The position numbers were made by a program, and so were the translations under genes. Below the pieces are notes generated by a model that saw only the letters and a program-made list of their open reading frames with translations, had not been told where the DNA came from and did not search any database. From the NCBI GenBank assembly GCA_028718575.1, contig JAQULN010000203.1:1-5956 (forward strand): a stretch of DNA of 5,956 nt, given 5' to 3'. Shown in pieces: positions 1-5,956 of this stretch; the first letter of the stretch is position 1, and the number at the start of each line of letters is the position of its first letter. This DNA comes from Candidatus Krumholzibacteriia bacterium. GTDB lineage: Bacteria > Krumholzibacteriota > Krumholzibacteriia > LZORAL124-64-63.

Positions 1-1547
1 TGGCGGTTTTGCTGGTGATCGTGGTCGCGAGCGGCGCGGTTCTGGTCTTGCCGCGGCTGGGCACCGAGCTAGTACCGCCGCTAGCGCAAGGGTCGCTCAC
101 GCTACAACTGGAACTGCCCGAAGGCACGCCGCTGGACCGGACCGCTCGCGCGTGCGGCGCCCTGGAACGGCAACTGGCGGACCTGCCGGCGGTCGCGCGC
201 GTGGCCGCCGCGGTCGGTCTGTGCCGCGAAGCCGGCGGCGGACCGGTCAGGCGCAAGGAGAACCGGGCGGAGATCTACCTGCAGCTCGAAAGCGCCGCCC
301 CGGCGGTCGAAGCGGCGGTCCTCGAGGAGGCTCGCCGGCTGGCGGCTGCTCAGGCGTCGATGCGCCTCGATGTGCGGCGGCCGGCGTTGCTGAATCTGAG
401 CGCGCCGGTCCAGGTGCATGTCTACGGTCACGATCTGGCGGCGCTGCAGCGCGGCTCCACAGCCGTGGCGGCGGCCCTGGCCGAGGTCGCCGGTGTGTGC
501 GACGTGCGGCAGGCGATGATCCCCGGTTCGCCGGAGATCCAGATCAGTCTGGATCGCCACCGGCTCGGGCGGCTGCAACTGGACCAGGACCAGGTCGCGC
601 GGACCGTCCAGACGAAGGTCGGCGGCGTGGTTGCGGGGCGATTCCGCGACGGCGAACGGCACCTGGACATCCGGATCCGCGGGCATAGCGACGAACGGGC
701 GACGCTGGCCTCGGTGCAGGACCTGGTCGTCGCGCAGCGCGGCGAGATCACGATCCCCTTGGCCGCGGTCGCCGGCCTCGCCGAGACGCGAGGCCCCGCG
801 GAGATCCATCGCCTCGGCGGCCGCCGCGCGGCCCTGGTGACGGCCGATCTGCACGGCCGCGACCAGGGTTCGGTCGACCGGGACATTGCGGCGCGCCTGC
901 GCGGACTGACCCTGCCGGCGGGGGTGACGGCGAGCCCCGGCAGCCAGAGCGAAGAGATGCAACGGAGCTACCGCTCTCTGCAGCTGGCGATCCTGCTGGC
1001 GGTCTTCCTGGTGTACCTGGTCATGGCGTCGCAGTTCGAATCGATCCTGCACCCGTTGATCATCATGGTCACGGTGCCGCTGGCGCTGGCGGGAGCCGTC
1101 TATGCTCTGGCGCTCGCTGGCCGGCCGCTGAGCGTGATCGCAGTGATCGGTGCGGTGATGCTGGCCGGCATCGTGGTGAACAACGGCATCGTGCTGGTAG
1201 ACCGCATGAACCAGTTACGCCGGCGCGGTCTGGAACTGCACACGGCCGTCCGTCAGGCCGGCCGCGAACGCCTGCGCCCCATTCTGATGACGACCGCCAC
1301 CACCGTCCTGGGTCTGCTGCCGATGGCGATCGGCTTGGGCGAAGGAGCGGAGCTGCGAGCGCCGCTCGCGGTGACGGTGATCGGGGGTCTACTGCTGGCC
1401 ACCGGGCTGACTCTGGTTGCGGTGCCGGTGCTCTACACGGTGCTCGCCGGATTGCCGGCAGCGCTCCGGGCGCCATCGCGCCGGGACGTCGCCGTGCCGC
1501 GCCCAGCCAGCGGCGAGTTCGCCCCGGAGGCGCCGCGATGGGACTGA
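1..1547 (+). CDS. RND-family efflux pump, C-terminal half (5' end off the window)
   Basis: This is the C-terminal half of a proton-driven RND inner-membrane exporter of the AcrB/HAE type. The frame is open from base 3, and the first residues (AVLLVIVVASGAVLVLP) form transmembrane helix 7, so the true start is upstream; the TTG at 9 is internal. Numbering from that codon: the periplasmic porter/docking loop spans about 20-320 and opens with LGTELVPPLAQGSL and PEGTPLDRT. TM8 is about 323-340 (ending VMASQFES), TM9 347-369, and TM10 374-398 with the family motif GIVVNNGIVLVD. TM11 follows RLRPILMTTATT at about 425-443, and TM12 is 450-480. A hydrophilic tail of about 30 residues rich in Ala, Pro and Arg follows. 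About half of the usual ~1030 residues is present. The adaptor gene often found upstream, if any, is out of view. Family assignment is secure; the substrate cannot be inferred. Confidence 0.95.
   Translation, partial: AVLLVIVVASGAVLVLPRLGTELVPPLAQGSLTLQLELPEGTPLDRTARACGALERQLADLPAVARVAAAVGLCREAGGGPVRRKENRAEIYLQLESAAPAVEAAVLEEARRLAAAQASMRLDVRRPALLNLSAPVQVHVYGHDLAALQRGSTAVAAALAEVAGVCDVRQAMIPGSPEIQISLDRHRLGRLQLDQDQVARTVQTKVGGVVAGRFRDGERHLDIRIRGHSDERATLASVQDLVVAQRGEITIPLAAVAGLAETRGPAEIHRLGGRRAALVTADLHGRDQGSVDRDIAARLRGLTLPAGVTASPGSQSEEMQRSYRSLQLAILLAVFLVYLVMASQFESILHPLIIMVTVPLALAGAVYALALAGRPLSVIAVIGAVMLAGIVVNNGIVLVDRMNQLRRRGLELHTAVRQAGRERLRPILMTTATTVLGLLPMAIGLGEGAELRAPLAVTVIGGLLLATGLTLVAVPVLYTVLAGLPAALRAPSRRDVAVPRPASGEFAPEAPRWD
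1526..1530 (+). promoter_or_regulatory. Ribosome binding site of the second RND gene, inside the first
   Basis: GGAGG lies 7 bases before the ATG at 1538, within the last codons of the upstream pump gene. Its strength and spacing support 1538 as the true start of the downstream gene. Its place inside an actively translated frame suggests the two genes are translationally coupled. Confidence 0.8.
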
Positions 1548-4500
1548 CGCGCCTGGTATTGCGCCGTCCCGTGACCTTCGCCATGTCCCTGCTCTGCGTG
1601 CTGGTGCTGGGCAGTGTGGCCGTGGGCCGTTTGCGCCTGGATTTTCTGCCGCGCGTCGACTTCCCGTTCATAGCGGTCTACATCCCGTATCCGGGTGGTC
1701 TGCCCGAAGAGAACGAGCGCCTGATCGTCCGACCGGTCGAGGAAGTTCTGGCCACGCTCGGCGGCGTGCGCGGTCTCAACAGTTACAGCGACCCTGATGC
1801 CGTGCAGGTCGGCGTGCAGTTCGCTTGGGGCCGCGACGTCAATGTGCTGCGTCTGGAGGTCAAGGAGAAGCTCGACCAGATCCGCGGGGATCTGCCGGCG
1901 GATATCCGGCAGATTCTGATCCTGACCTTCGACTCCAATGATATCCCGATCATCGAAGGTCGCATCGCCGCCGCCGGCCGGGATCTCTCGGCGAGTTGGG
2001 ATCTTCTCGAACAGCATGTGATTGCTCCGTTGCAGCGTTTGCCCGGGGTCGGCCGGGTCAACATCGACGGCGTCGCGCCGACTCAAGCCTCGGTGTACCT
2101 GCGCCTGGACCGCCTGCTCGGGCACGAGGTCGATGTGTCGCAGCTGTTCCGCCGCCTGGAGTCGGCGAGTGTGGAGCTGACTGTGGGCCGGGTCACCGAT
2201 CGCGGCCTGCGCTACGACCTGCGCTCGGTCAACAACCTGCACGCCGTCGAGGACCTCAGCGACCTGCCCATCGATGACCGAGGCCTGCGCCTGCGGGACG
2301 TCGCGGAAGTCGTTTACGGCGTGCCGGCGCAGACCTACGGCCGGCGGCTGAACGGCGAACCGGCGATCGCCTTCTGGATCCAGAAGAGCTCGGGCGCCAA
2401 TACGGTGGAAGTGTGCCGCGCCATCGAGGCAGAACTCGTCCGGATCAACAACGATCCGGCTCTGGCCGGCATCCACAGCTTCGCGTTTTTCAACCAGGCC
2501 GACGAGATCACCGATTCGCTGCGGGGGCTACTGCAGGCTGGGTTGATCGGATCAGGTCTCGCGTTTGTTATCTTGTTGCTCTTCTTGCGCCGGTTGAGCC
2601 TAACCCTGGTGACCACGCTTGCGATCCCGCTGTCGATCCTCGGCACGTGCATCTTCCTCTACCTGAGCGGACGCACGCTGAACATCCTGTCGATGATGGG
2701 CCTGATGCTCGGTGTCGGCATGTTGGTGGATAACGCCGTGGTCGTATTGGAATCCATTCATCGCCATCTGCACGCCGGCCGCCGGCCGCTCGCGGCGGCG
2801 CTGCGTGGAACCCGGGAGGTCGGGCGGGCGGTGGCGGCTTCGACCCTGACCACGATCATCGTCTTTGCGCCCGTCGTTCTGGCCGGCGACGACGAACTGT
2901 CCGTGTGGCTCGGTGAAGTCGGCATCACCATCAGCGTGACGTTGCTGGCGTCGCTGCTGCTCAGCTTGACAGTGATTCCGCTGCTGGCGGTCAAGGTTTC
3001 CGGCCGGGCGCCGCTCGCCGAACCGCGGTGGCTGATAGGCTTGCGCCGCGGCTATCTGGCGACCCTGCGTTGGACGGCGCTGCGCCATCCGTTGATCACG
3101 GTCCTGGTGATCCTGCCGGTGCTGATGACCAGCACGTTGGTGCTGATGGGCAGAACCGGCATGAAGCCCGATCTCTTCGGGGACGAAGGAGTGCGCCGAG
3201 ACAGCTTCTACATCGGATTTCGCTACACCGATCCGGTCGATCATCGGCTCAGCAGCGCTTACCTCGCCCGGGTCGAAACCTATCTCGAGAGTCGGCGGGA
3301 AGAGCTCGGCTTGCGCGACATCTACACGTTCTACGCCGCCGATGCCGGCGGCATTACATTGTTTTTCCGCCAGACCGCGCTGTCGCGCGAGTTCTTGCAG
3401 GATCTCCGCCGTGATCTTCGCGCCAACCTGCCCGTGCAGCCGGGTCTGGTGTACCGGCTCGGACGCGAGGACGGAACCGGCAGCGGCGGCCGCAACGTGG
3501 CGATTACGCTCTACGGGCGCGAAACCGAAGTGCTGCGGGATCTGTCGCAGGTGGTGGCCCACCGGTTGCGAGCCGTCGATGGCGTACGCGACGTGATCAG
3601 CGACGCTGACGCGGGACAAGCCGAGGTGCGCGTTCAGATCGAACCGGCGGCGGCGGCACGGTTCGGTGTCCAGCCGGCGGCGGTCGCCGAGGTCGTCGGA
3701 CTGACCTATCGCGGCGTGCCGCTGCCGCGCTTGCGTTTGGCCGATCGAGAGGTCGACGCTATCGTTTCGCTGCTGCCGGATGACCGCGAGTCGCTCGAGA
3801 ATCTCGCCTTGTTGACCGTTGGCGTGCATAACGAGCGGCCGGTCCAGCTAGGGCAGGTCGCGGTATGCGAGTTCGGCGGCGGCCCGCAACGCATCTTCCG
3901 CCGCGACCAGCGGTCCGGGCTGACGTTGCGCGCGATGTGCGACGACGAGCAATTCGACCGGCGTTTGCGGCAGGTCCGCGACGTCATGGCGTCGGTCGAG
4001 ATGCCGTTGGGGTACGGCTGGGATTTCGGCCGCGAGATCCGGCGCGCCGAGCAGCAGCAAACAGAGATGGGTTCGAATATGCTGCTGGCGTTGGCCTGCG
4101 TATTCTTCGTGATGGCGAGCCTCTTCGAGTCGTTGACGCTGCCGTTGGTCGTCATCATATGCGTGCCGTTCGCCTCGCTCGGGGTGTTCTGGACGCTGAT
4201 GGTGTCGCAAACACCGTTCAATCTCATGGCCATGATCGGGATCGTCATATTAATCGGAATAGTCGTGAACAACGGGATCGTGCTGGTCGATCATATCGGA
4301 CGCCGGCTACGCGGGGGATTGGCGCCGCAGGCGGCCCTCGAAACCGCCTGCGCCGAGCGGCTGCGGCCGATCCTGATGACAGCCGGTACGACGATCCTGG
4401 GCCTGTTGCCGCTGGCTCTCTTGCAGGGAACTCACCTATCGGGGTTGGAGTATTACCCCATGGCGCGCGCGATTTGCGGCGGGCTGACCGCCGGGACATT

Positions 4501-4618
4501 CTTGACGCTGCTTGTTCTACCGGCTTACTATTCGCTCGCCATGCGTTGGCGCAACCGCCTGTGCGGCGAAGGCAGCGTCACCAGCGCGGTCGCCGCGCTG
4601 GCTGCGCCGGAATCTTGA
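1538..4618 (+). CDS. RND-family efflux pump, complete (1026 aa), second of a tandem pair
   Basis: A complete proton-driven RND exporter of the AcrB/HAE type, expected as an inner-membrane trimer exporting drugs, lipids or metabolites through an adaptor and outer-membrane channel. TM1 is about 11-32. The first periplasmic loop carries the typical DFLPRVDFP and YPGGLPEENE stretches. TM2-TM6 lie at about 331-350, 354-375, 383-405, 434-450 and 460-485. TM7 is about 516-537, the second loop 540-845, and TM8-TM12 about 846-864, 867-889, 894-917, 944-963 and 975-1000. TM4 reads MLVDNAVVVLES (D398, N399), where AcrB has Asp407-Asp408. TM10 reads GIVVNNGIVLVD, with N911 where AcrB has Lys940. Length matches the family (about 1000-1050). 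It overlaps the upstream pump by 10 bases (+1 frame relation), so they form one operon. The two products resemble each other in their C-terminal halves but are clearly diverged, so this is an old duplication rather than a recent copy. Substrate unknown. Confidence 0.96.
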   Translation: MGLTRLVLRRPVTFAMSLLCVLVLGSVAVGRLRLDFLPRVDFPFIAVYIPYPGGLPEENERLIVRPVEEVLATLGGVRGLNSYSDPDAVQVGVQFAWGRDVNVLRLEVKEKLDQIRGDLPADIRQILILTFDSNDIPIIEGRIAAAGRDLSASWDLLEQHVIAPLQRLPGVGRVNIDGVAPTQASVYLRLDRLLGHEVDVSQLFRRLESASVELTVGRVTDRGLRYDLRSVNNLHAVEDLSDLPIDDRGLRLRDVAEVVYGVPAQTYGRRLNGEPAIAFWIQKSSGANTVEVCRAIEAELVRINNDPALAGIHSFAFFNQADEITDSLRGLLQAGLIGSGLAFVILLLFLRRLSLTLVTTLAIPLSILGTCIFLYLSGRTLNILSMMGLMLGVGMLVDNAVVVLESIHRHLHAGRRPLAAALRGTREVGRAVAASTLTTIIVFAPVVLAGDDELSVWLGEVGITISVTLLASLLLSLTVIPLLAVKVSGRAPLAEPRWLIGLRRGYLATLRWTALRHPLITVLVILPVLMTSTLVLMGRTGMKPDLFGDEGVRRDSFYIGFRYTDPVDHRLSSAYLARVETYLESRREELGLRDIYTFYAADAGGITLFFRQTALSREFLQDLRRDLRANLPVQPGLVYRLGREDGTGSGGRNVAITLYGRETEVLRDLSQVVAHRLRAVDGVRDVISDADAGQAEVRVQIEPAAAARFGVQPAAVAEVVGLTYRGVPLPRLRLADREVDAIVSLLPDDRESLENLALLTVGVHNERPVQLGQVAVCEFGGGPQRIFRRDQRSGLTLRAMCDDEQFDRRLRQVRDVMASVEMPLGYGWDFGREIRRAEQQQTEMGSNMLLALACVFFVMASLFESLTLPLVVIICVPFASLGVFWTLMVSQTPFNLMAMIGIVILIGIVVNNGIVLVDHIGRRLRGGLAPQAALETACAERLRPILMTAGTTILGLLPLALLQGTHLSGLEYYPMARAICGGLTAGTFLTLLVLPAYYSLAMRWRNRLCGEGSVTSAVAALAAPES

Positions 4619-4650
4619 GATTGTCGAAAACCCTTTGCCGACTTATGCAT

Positions 4651-4687
4651 ATCTTCGCTAGTCTCCTGGCGGCACAGAGGCGAAGAT
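4651..4687. repeat. Inverted repeat with perfect 8-bp arms (possible hairpin)
   Basis: ATCTTCGC (4651-4658) is matched exactly by GCGAAGAT (4680-4687). The 21-base loop can fold further: CTC-C-TG pairs with CAGAG around a GCGGCA loop, leaving a four-base bulge and a one-base bulge. It begins 33 bases after the pump stop codon, a position that fits a transcript-end or mRNA-stabilising hairpin. No T-run follows directly, so it is not a classical intrinsic terminator. Confidence 0.5.
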
Positions 4688-4697
4688 CTCATCGACA

Positions 4698-4713
4698 CCG
4701 ATTCGTGAATCGG
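4698..4713. repeat. Tight 7-bp inverted repeat, operator-like or hairpin
   Basis: CCGATTC (4698-4704) and GAATCGG (4707-4713) are perfect complements separated by two bases. As RNA this would be a 6-bp stem with a four-base loop. As DNA it is a compact dyad of the size bound by dimeric regulators. The T8 run begins 17 bases after the right arm, which is too far for a standard intrinsic terminator. It lies about 120 bases before the NYN start codon. Function is inferred only from symmetry and position. Confidence 0.45.
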
Positions 4714-4789
4714 GTCGCTGCAAGGTTGTATTTTTTTTGGCGCTGTTCCGGCGCTTCGATGGAAGTCGGCCGGACCGCATCAGCGTACC

Positions 4790-4821
4790 GGGCCGCCGCT
4801 TGAAATGGCAACGACCGGCCC
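4790..4821. repeat. Weak 6-bp dyad just before the NYN ribosome binding site
   Basis: GGGCCG (4790-4795) and CGGCCC (4816-4821) are complementary across a 20-base loop, ending five bases before the AGGAG of the next gene. In the NYN mRNA leader it could form a stem close to the ribosome binding site. Six GC pairs in GC-rich DNA can arise by chance, so this is only a candidate. Confidence 0.25.
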
Positions 4822-4826
4822 AGGTT

Positions 4827-4831
4827 AGGAG
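4827..4831 (+). promoter_or_regulatory. Ribosome binding site of the NYN gene
   Basis: AGGAG sits 5 bases before the ATG at 4837. It supports that start over any other, and the protein's first conserved block (AIFIDGEN) begins 11 residues later, as expected for this family. Confidence 0.75.
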
Positions 4832-4836
4832 CCGAG

Positions 4837-5442
4837 ATGTACAGCCAGAGTCCGCTCGATCGGGTCGCCATCTTCATCGATGGCGAGAACATCCACTACA
4901 GCGCCAAGCATTTGAACATGCGGCTTGACTACCTCAAGCTCTGCCGGTTGTTGACCGGGAAACGTCGCCTGTTGCGGGCGTTCTTCTACACCGCGGTCAG
5001 TACTCAGAGCGAGGGGAAGATCGATTTCATCAATTTCCTCAAACTCAACGGATTCACCGTCGTCACGCGTGAAGTGCGTTCGTTCGCTGATCCGGAGCAG
5101 AGCGGCCGCAGTGTCCGCAGCGCGCTGGACATGGAAATGGCCATGGATGTGATGGAGCTCTGTCCGCACCTGGACACGGTGATCATCTGCAGCGGCGATG
5201 GAGATTTCTGCCCCTTGGTCGAGGCCGCCGCGCGGCGCGGCAAGCACGTCGAAGTGTGCGCCCTGCGCGAGATGACGGCGACGGACCTGATTGCCGCCGC
5301 CGACGTTTATGTCGATCTGGGCACGTTGCGCGAGGAGATCGCTCTGGACAATGTGCCCCAGCGAGAGATCCGCAACGAAATCGACACCTCCGCCGACGGC
5401 TTCGACGATTTCCGCGTGCAGGACACGAACTTCGATTTCTAG
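4837..5442 (+). CDS. NYN-domain (PIN-like, LabA/DUF88-type) putative ribonuclease, 201 aa
   Basis: A single-domain cytosolic NYN protein. This family shares the PIN/FLAP nuclease fold and is expected to cut RNA using divalent metal held by clustered acidic residues. The signature blocks are all present: AIFIDGEN at residues 11-18 (D15, N18), LDMEMAMD at 97-104 (D98, D104) and ICSGDGDFCPLV at 117-128 (D121, D123). RRGKHVEVC follows at 133-141, then DLIAAADVYVDLGTL near 150-164. The domain fills about residues 8-164. The remaining tail is short and becomes strongly acidic (7 Asp/Glu in residues 181-201, ending DTNFDF), with no sign of the LOTUS/OST-HTH domain that some relatives carry. No signal peptide or membrane segment is seen. 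It has its own ribosome binding site and terminator and is probably transcribed alone. Fold and likely active site are well supported; the RNA target and role are unknown. Confidence 0.92.
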   Translation: MYSQSPLDRVAIFIDGENIHYSAKHLNMRLDYLKLCRLLTGKRRLLRAFFYTAVSTQSEGKIDFINFLKLNGFTVVTREVRSFADPEQSGRSVRSALDMEMAMDVMELCPHLDTVIICSGDGDFCPLVEAAARRGKHVEVCALREMTATDLIAAADVYVDLGTLREEIALDNVPQREIRNEIDTSADGFDDFRVQDTNFDF

Positions 5443-5465
5443 TTTCATCGCCTTCGGCGTGCCGA

Positions 5466-5486
5466 TTCCGGTCGGTGCCGACGGAA
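5466..5486. repeat. Hairpin-forming inverted repeat after the NYN gene
   Basis: TTCCGGTCGG (5466-5475) pairs with CCGACGGAA (5478-5486), leaving one unpaired G in the left arm; the closing pairs must open because the arms are only two bases apart. It lies 24 bases after the NYN stop and just before the terminator hairpin, with no T-run on either strand. It may shield the 3' end of the NYN mRNA or that of the convergent TPR mRNA. Confidence 0.4.
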
Positions 5487-5492
5487 CAGGTG

Positions 5493-5535
5493 AACGCGGC
5501 CGCACTCTTGCAGCGCGGCCGCGTTTGTTTGTCTT
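5493..5535 (+). terminator. Rho-independent terminator of the NYN gene
   Basis: AACGCGGCCGC (5493-5503) is perfectly complementary to GCGGCCGCGTT (5515-5525), an 11-bp stem with an 11-base loop. It runs directly into the T-rich stretch TTTGTTTGTCTT (5524-5535, nine T in twelve). It sits 50 bases after the NYN stop codon. On the minus strand the flank is CACCTGTTCC, poor in T, so it looks one-directional, although the stem could still slow transcription arriving from the convergent TPR gene. Confidence 0.8.
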
Positions 5536-5553
5536 GTGGCCTGGCGATCCCGG

Positions 5554-5956
5554 TTAACTCGCAGCGGACTGGGTCCGCAGCGCGGCAGCCGCCCGGGCGT
5601 CCTGGAGTTCCAGGAAACGGCGCAACACGCCCAGATCGCGATGATGCTCCAGATAGGCGGCGCACAGGCCGAGCGCGGCGTCGGGATCGCCGGCGGCCTG
5701 TTCGAGCTCGCAGAGGTTCAACACGGCGCTGGGGTAGTTTGGATGCAACTGCAAGGCAGTCAGGAAGTCGCGGCGGGCACTGACGAGGTCGCCGGCCGAG
5801 AAGCGCGCCGAACCGAGGTTGTTGAACACCTCGGGGTCGGCGGGGGTCATTTCGGCGACGGACGCGAACTCGACGGCGGCCTGCTGGTACTCGCCCAGAG
5901 CGAACTTAGCGACAGCCAGGTTGAAACGGATGTTCGGGTTGTCGGGCAGCAGGTCC
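5554..5956 (-). CDS. Tetratricopeptide-repeat protein, C-terminal part (5' end off the window)
   Basis: The minus-strand frame is open from the right edge to a TAA at 5554-5556, giving 133 residues; the Met at 5850 is internal because repeat structure continues upstream of it. Counting from the right edge, repeat 1 (about residues 7-40) and repeat 2 (41-74) are standard 34-residue TPRs. They have the expected L, A/G, A, F and P at positions 7, 8, 20, 24 and 32 (for example FNNLGSARF, then ALQLHPNYP). A weaker third repeat covers 75-108, followed by a short Ala/Arg-rich end. TPRs form helical hairpins that hold partner proteins; the partner cannot be read from this fragment. Any N-terminal domain, signal peptide or enzymatic part lies outside. 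The gene faces the NYN gene tail to tail across 111 bases, so the two are not co-transcribed. Confidence 0.88.
   Translation of the reverse strand, partial: DLLPDNPNIRFNLAVAKFALGEYQQAAVEFASVAEMTPADPEVFNNLGSARFSAGDLVSARRDFLTALQLHPNYPSAVLNLCELEQAAGDPDAALGLCAAYLEHHRDLGVLRRFLELQDARAAAALRTQSAAS

Larger units (their letters stand above)
4619..4836. other. 218-base intergenic region with several dyads; likely promoter of the NYN gene
   Basis: I see no convincing gene here. The first 120 bases are visibly richer in A+T than the flanking genes, as expected for regulatory DNA. The stretch holds two inverted repeats (4651-4687 and 4698-4713), a T8 run at 4731-4738 and a weaker dyad at 4790-4821. A poor sigma70-like pair, TTGTCG at 4621-4626 and TATGCA at 4644-4649 with a 17-base spacer, is the best promoter candidate I found, but it matches the consensus at only 4 and 3 of 6 positions. 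The region most likely contains the 3' end of the pump transcript and the promoter and leader of the NYN gene. Confidence 0.55.

Noticed and set aside
102..1052. Long minus-strand open frame (316 codons) opposite the first pump
   Set aside because: Its translation is Arg/Gln/Asp-rich with no recognisable domain, and it lies fully opposite a clear RND gene. Long antisense frames are expected in GC-rich coding DNA.
2600..3829. Minus-strand open frame of 409 codons opposite the second pump
   Set aside because: Same kind of composition artefact (His/Gln/Arg/Asp-rich), no domain, no ribosome binding site seen, entirely inside the RND gene. The same applies to the 347-codon frame at 1433-2476.
4621..4649. 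Sigma70-type promoter TTGTCG-17-TATGCA
   Set aside because: Only 7 of 12 consensus positions match, which is easily found by chance. It is mentioned as the best candidate but not called as a feature.
4698..4738. Intrinsic terminator made of the 7-bp dyad plus the T8 run
   Set aside because: The T-run begins 17 bases beyond the stem, and the only stem touching it (4719-4730) is four weak pairs including a G-T. I kept the dyad as a repeat, not as a terminator.
3865..4803. Plus-strand open frame of 312 codons overlapping the pump's 3' end and the gap
   Set aside because: Arg/Ala-rich out-of-frame translation of the pump gene without any recognisable fold; the RND frame is unambiguous there.
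4689..4928. Small open frames in the gap before the NYN gene (minus 4689-4892, plus 4737-4928)
   Set aside because: Both run into the NYN coding region out of frame, lack a good ribosome binding site and show no recognisable motif.
5496..5522. Two GCGGCCGC octamers as a direct repeat or recombination site
   Set aside because: The octamer is self-complementary, so its two copies are simply the arms of the terminator stem.
1..5956. Mobile element, CRISPR array, tRNA/rRNA or phage genes
   Set aside because: No transposase, integrase, terminal repeats, regularly spaced repeats, cloverleaf or rRNA-like sequence was seen on either strand.

Overview
The window is GC-rich throughout (roughly two thirds G+C by eye; not counted). 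It codes densely, with strongly GC-biased third codon positions. Two genes for resistance-nodulation-division (RND) inner-membrane pumps imply a bacterium with a Gram-negative-type envelope. Nothing here fixes the phylum. There are no RNA genes, mobile elements or CRISPR repeats.

Layout, left to right. (1) Bases 1-1547, plus strand: the C-terminal half of an RND pump whose N-terminal half lies off the left edge. (2) Bases 1538-4618, plus strand: a second, complete RND pump of 1026 residues. It starts inside the last codons of the first gene, with its ribosome binding site also inside that gene, so the two are almost certainly one translationally coupled operon. (3) Bases 4619-4836: a 218-base gap with two inverted repeats, a run of eight T and a third weaker dyad. 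It probably carries the end of the pump operon and the promoter of the next gene. (4) Bases 4837-5442, plus strand: a 201-residue NYN-domain (PIN-like, LabA/DUF88-type) protein, probably a metal-dependent ribonuclease. (5) Bases 5443-5553: a short convergent gap with a strong 11-bp GC hairpin and U-rich tail (terminator for the NYN gene) and a second hairpin before it. (6) Bases 5554 to beyond the right edge, minus strand: the C-terminal part of a tetratricopeptide-repeat (TPR) protein.

How they fit together: the two pumps probably act together, either as a mixed trimer as known for MdtBC-type systems or as two parallel pumps. They would work with a periplasmic adaptor and an outer-membrane channel encoded outside the window. 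The NYN and TPR genes appear to be separate transcription units with no visible link to efflux. I found no evidence for a novel multi-gene system. The points most worth following are the paired pumps with an Asp-Asn/Asn proton-relay signature, the small NYN protein with an acidic tail, and the dyad-rich gap in front of it.
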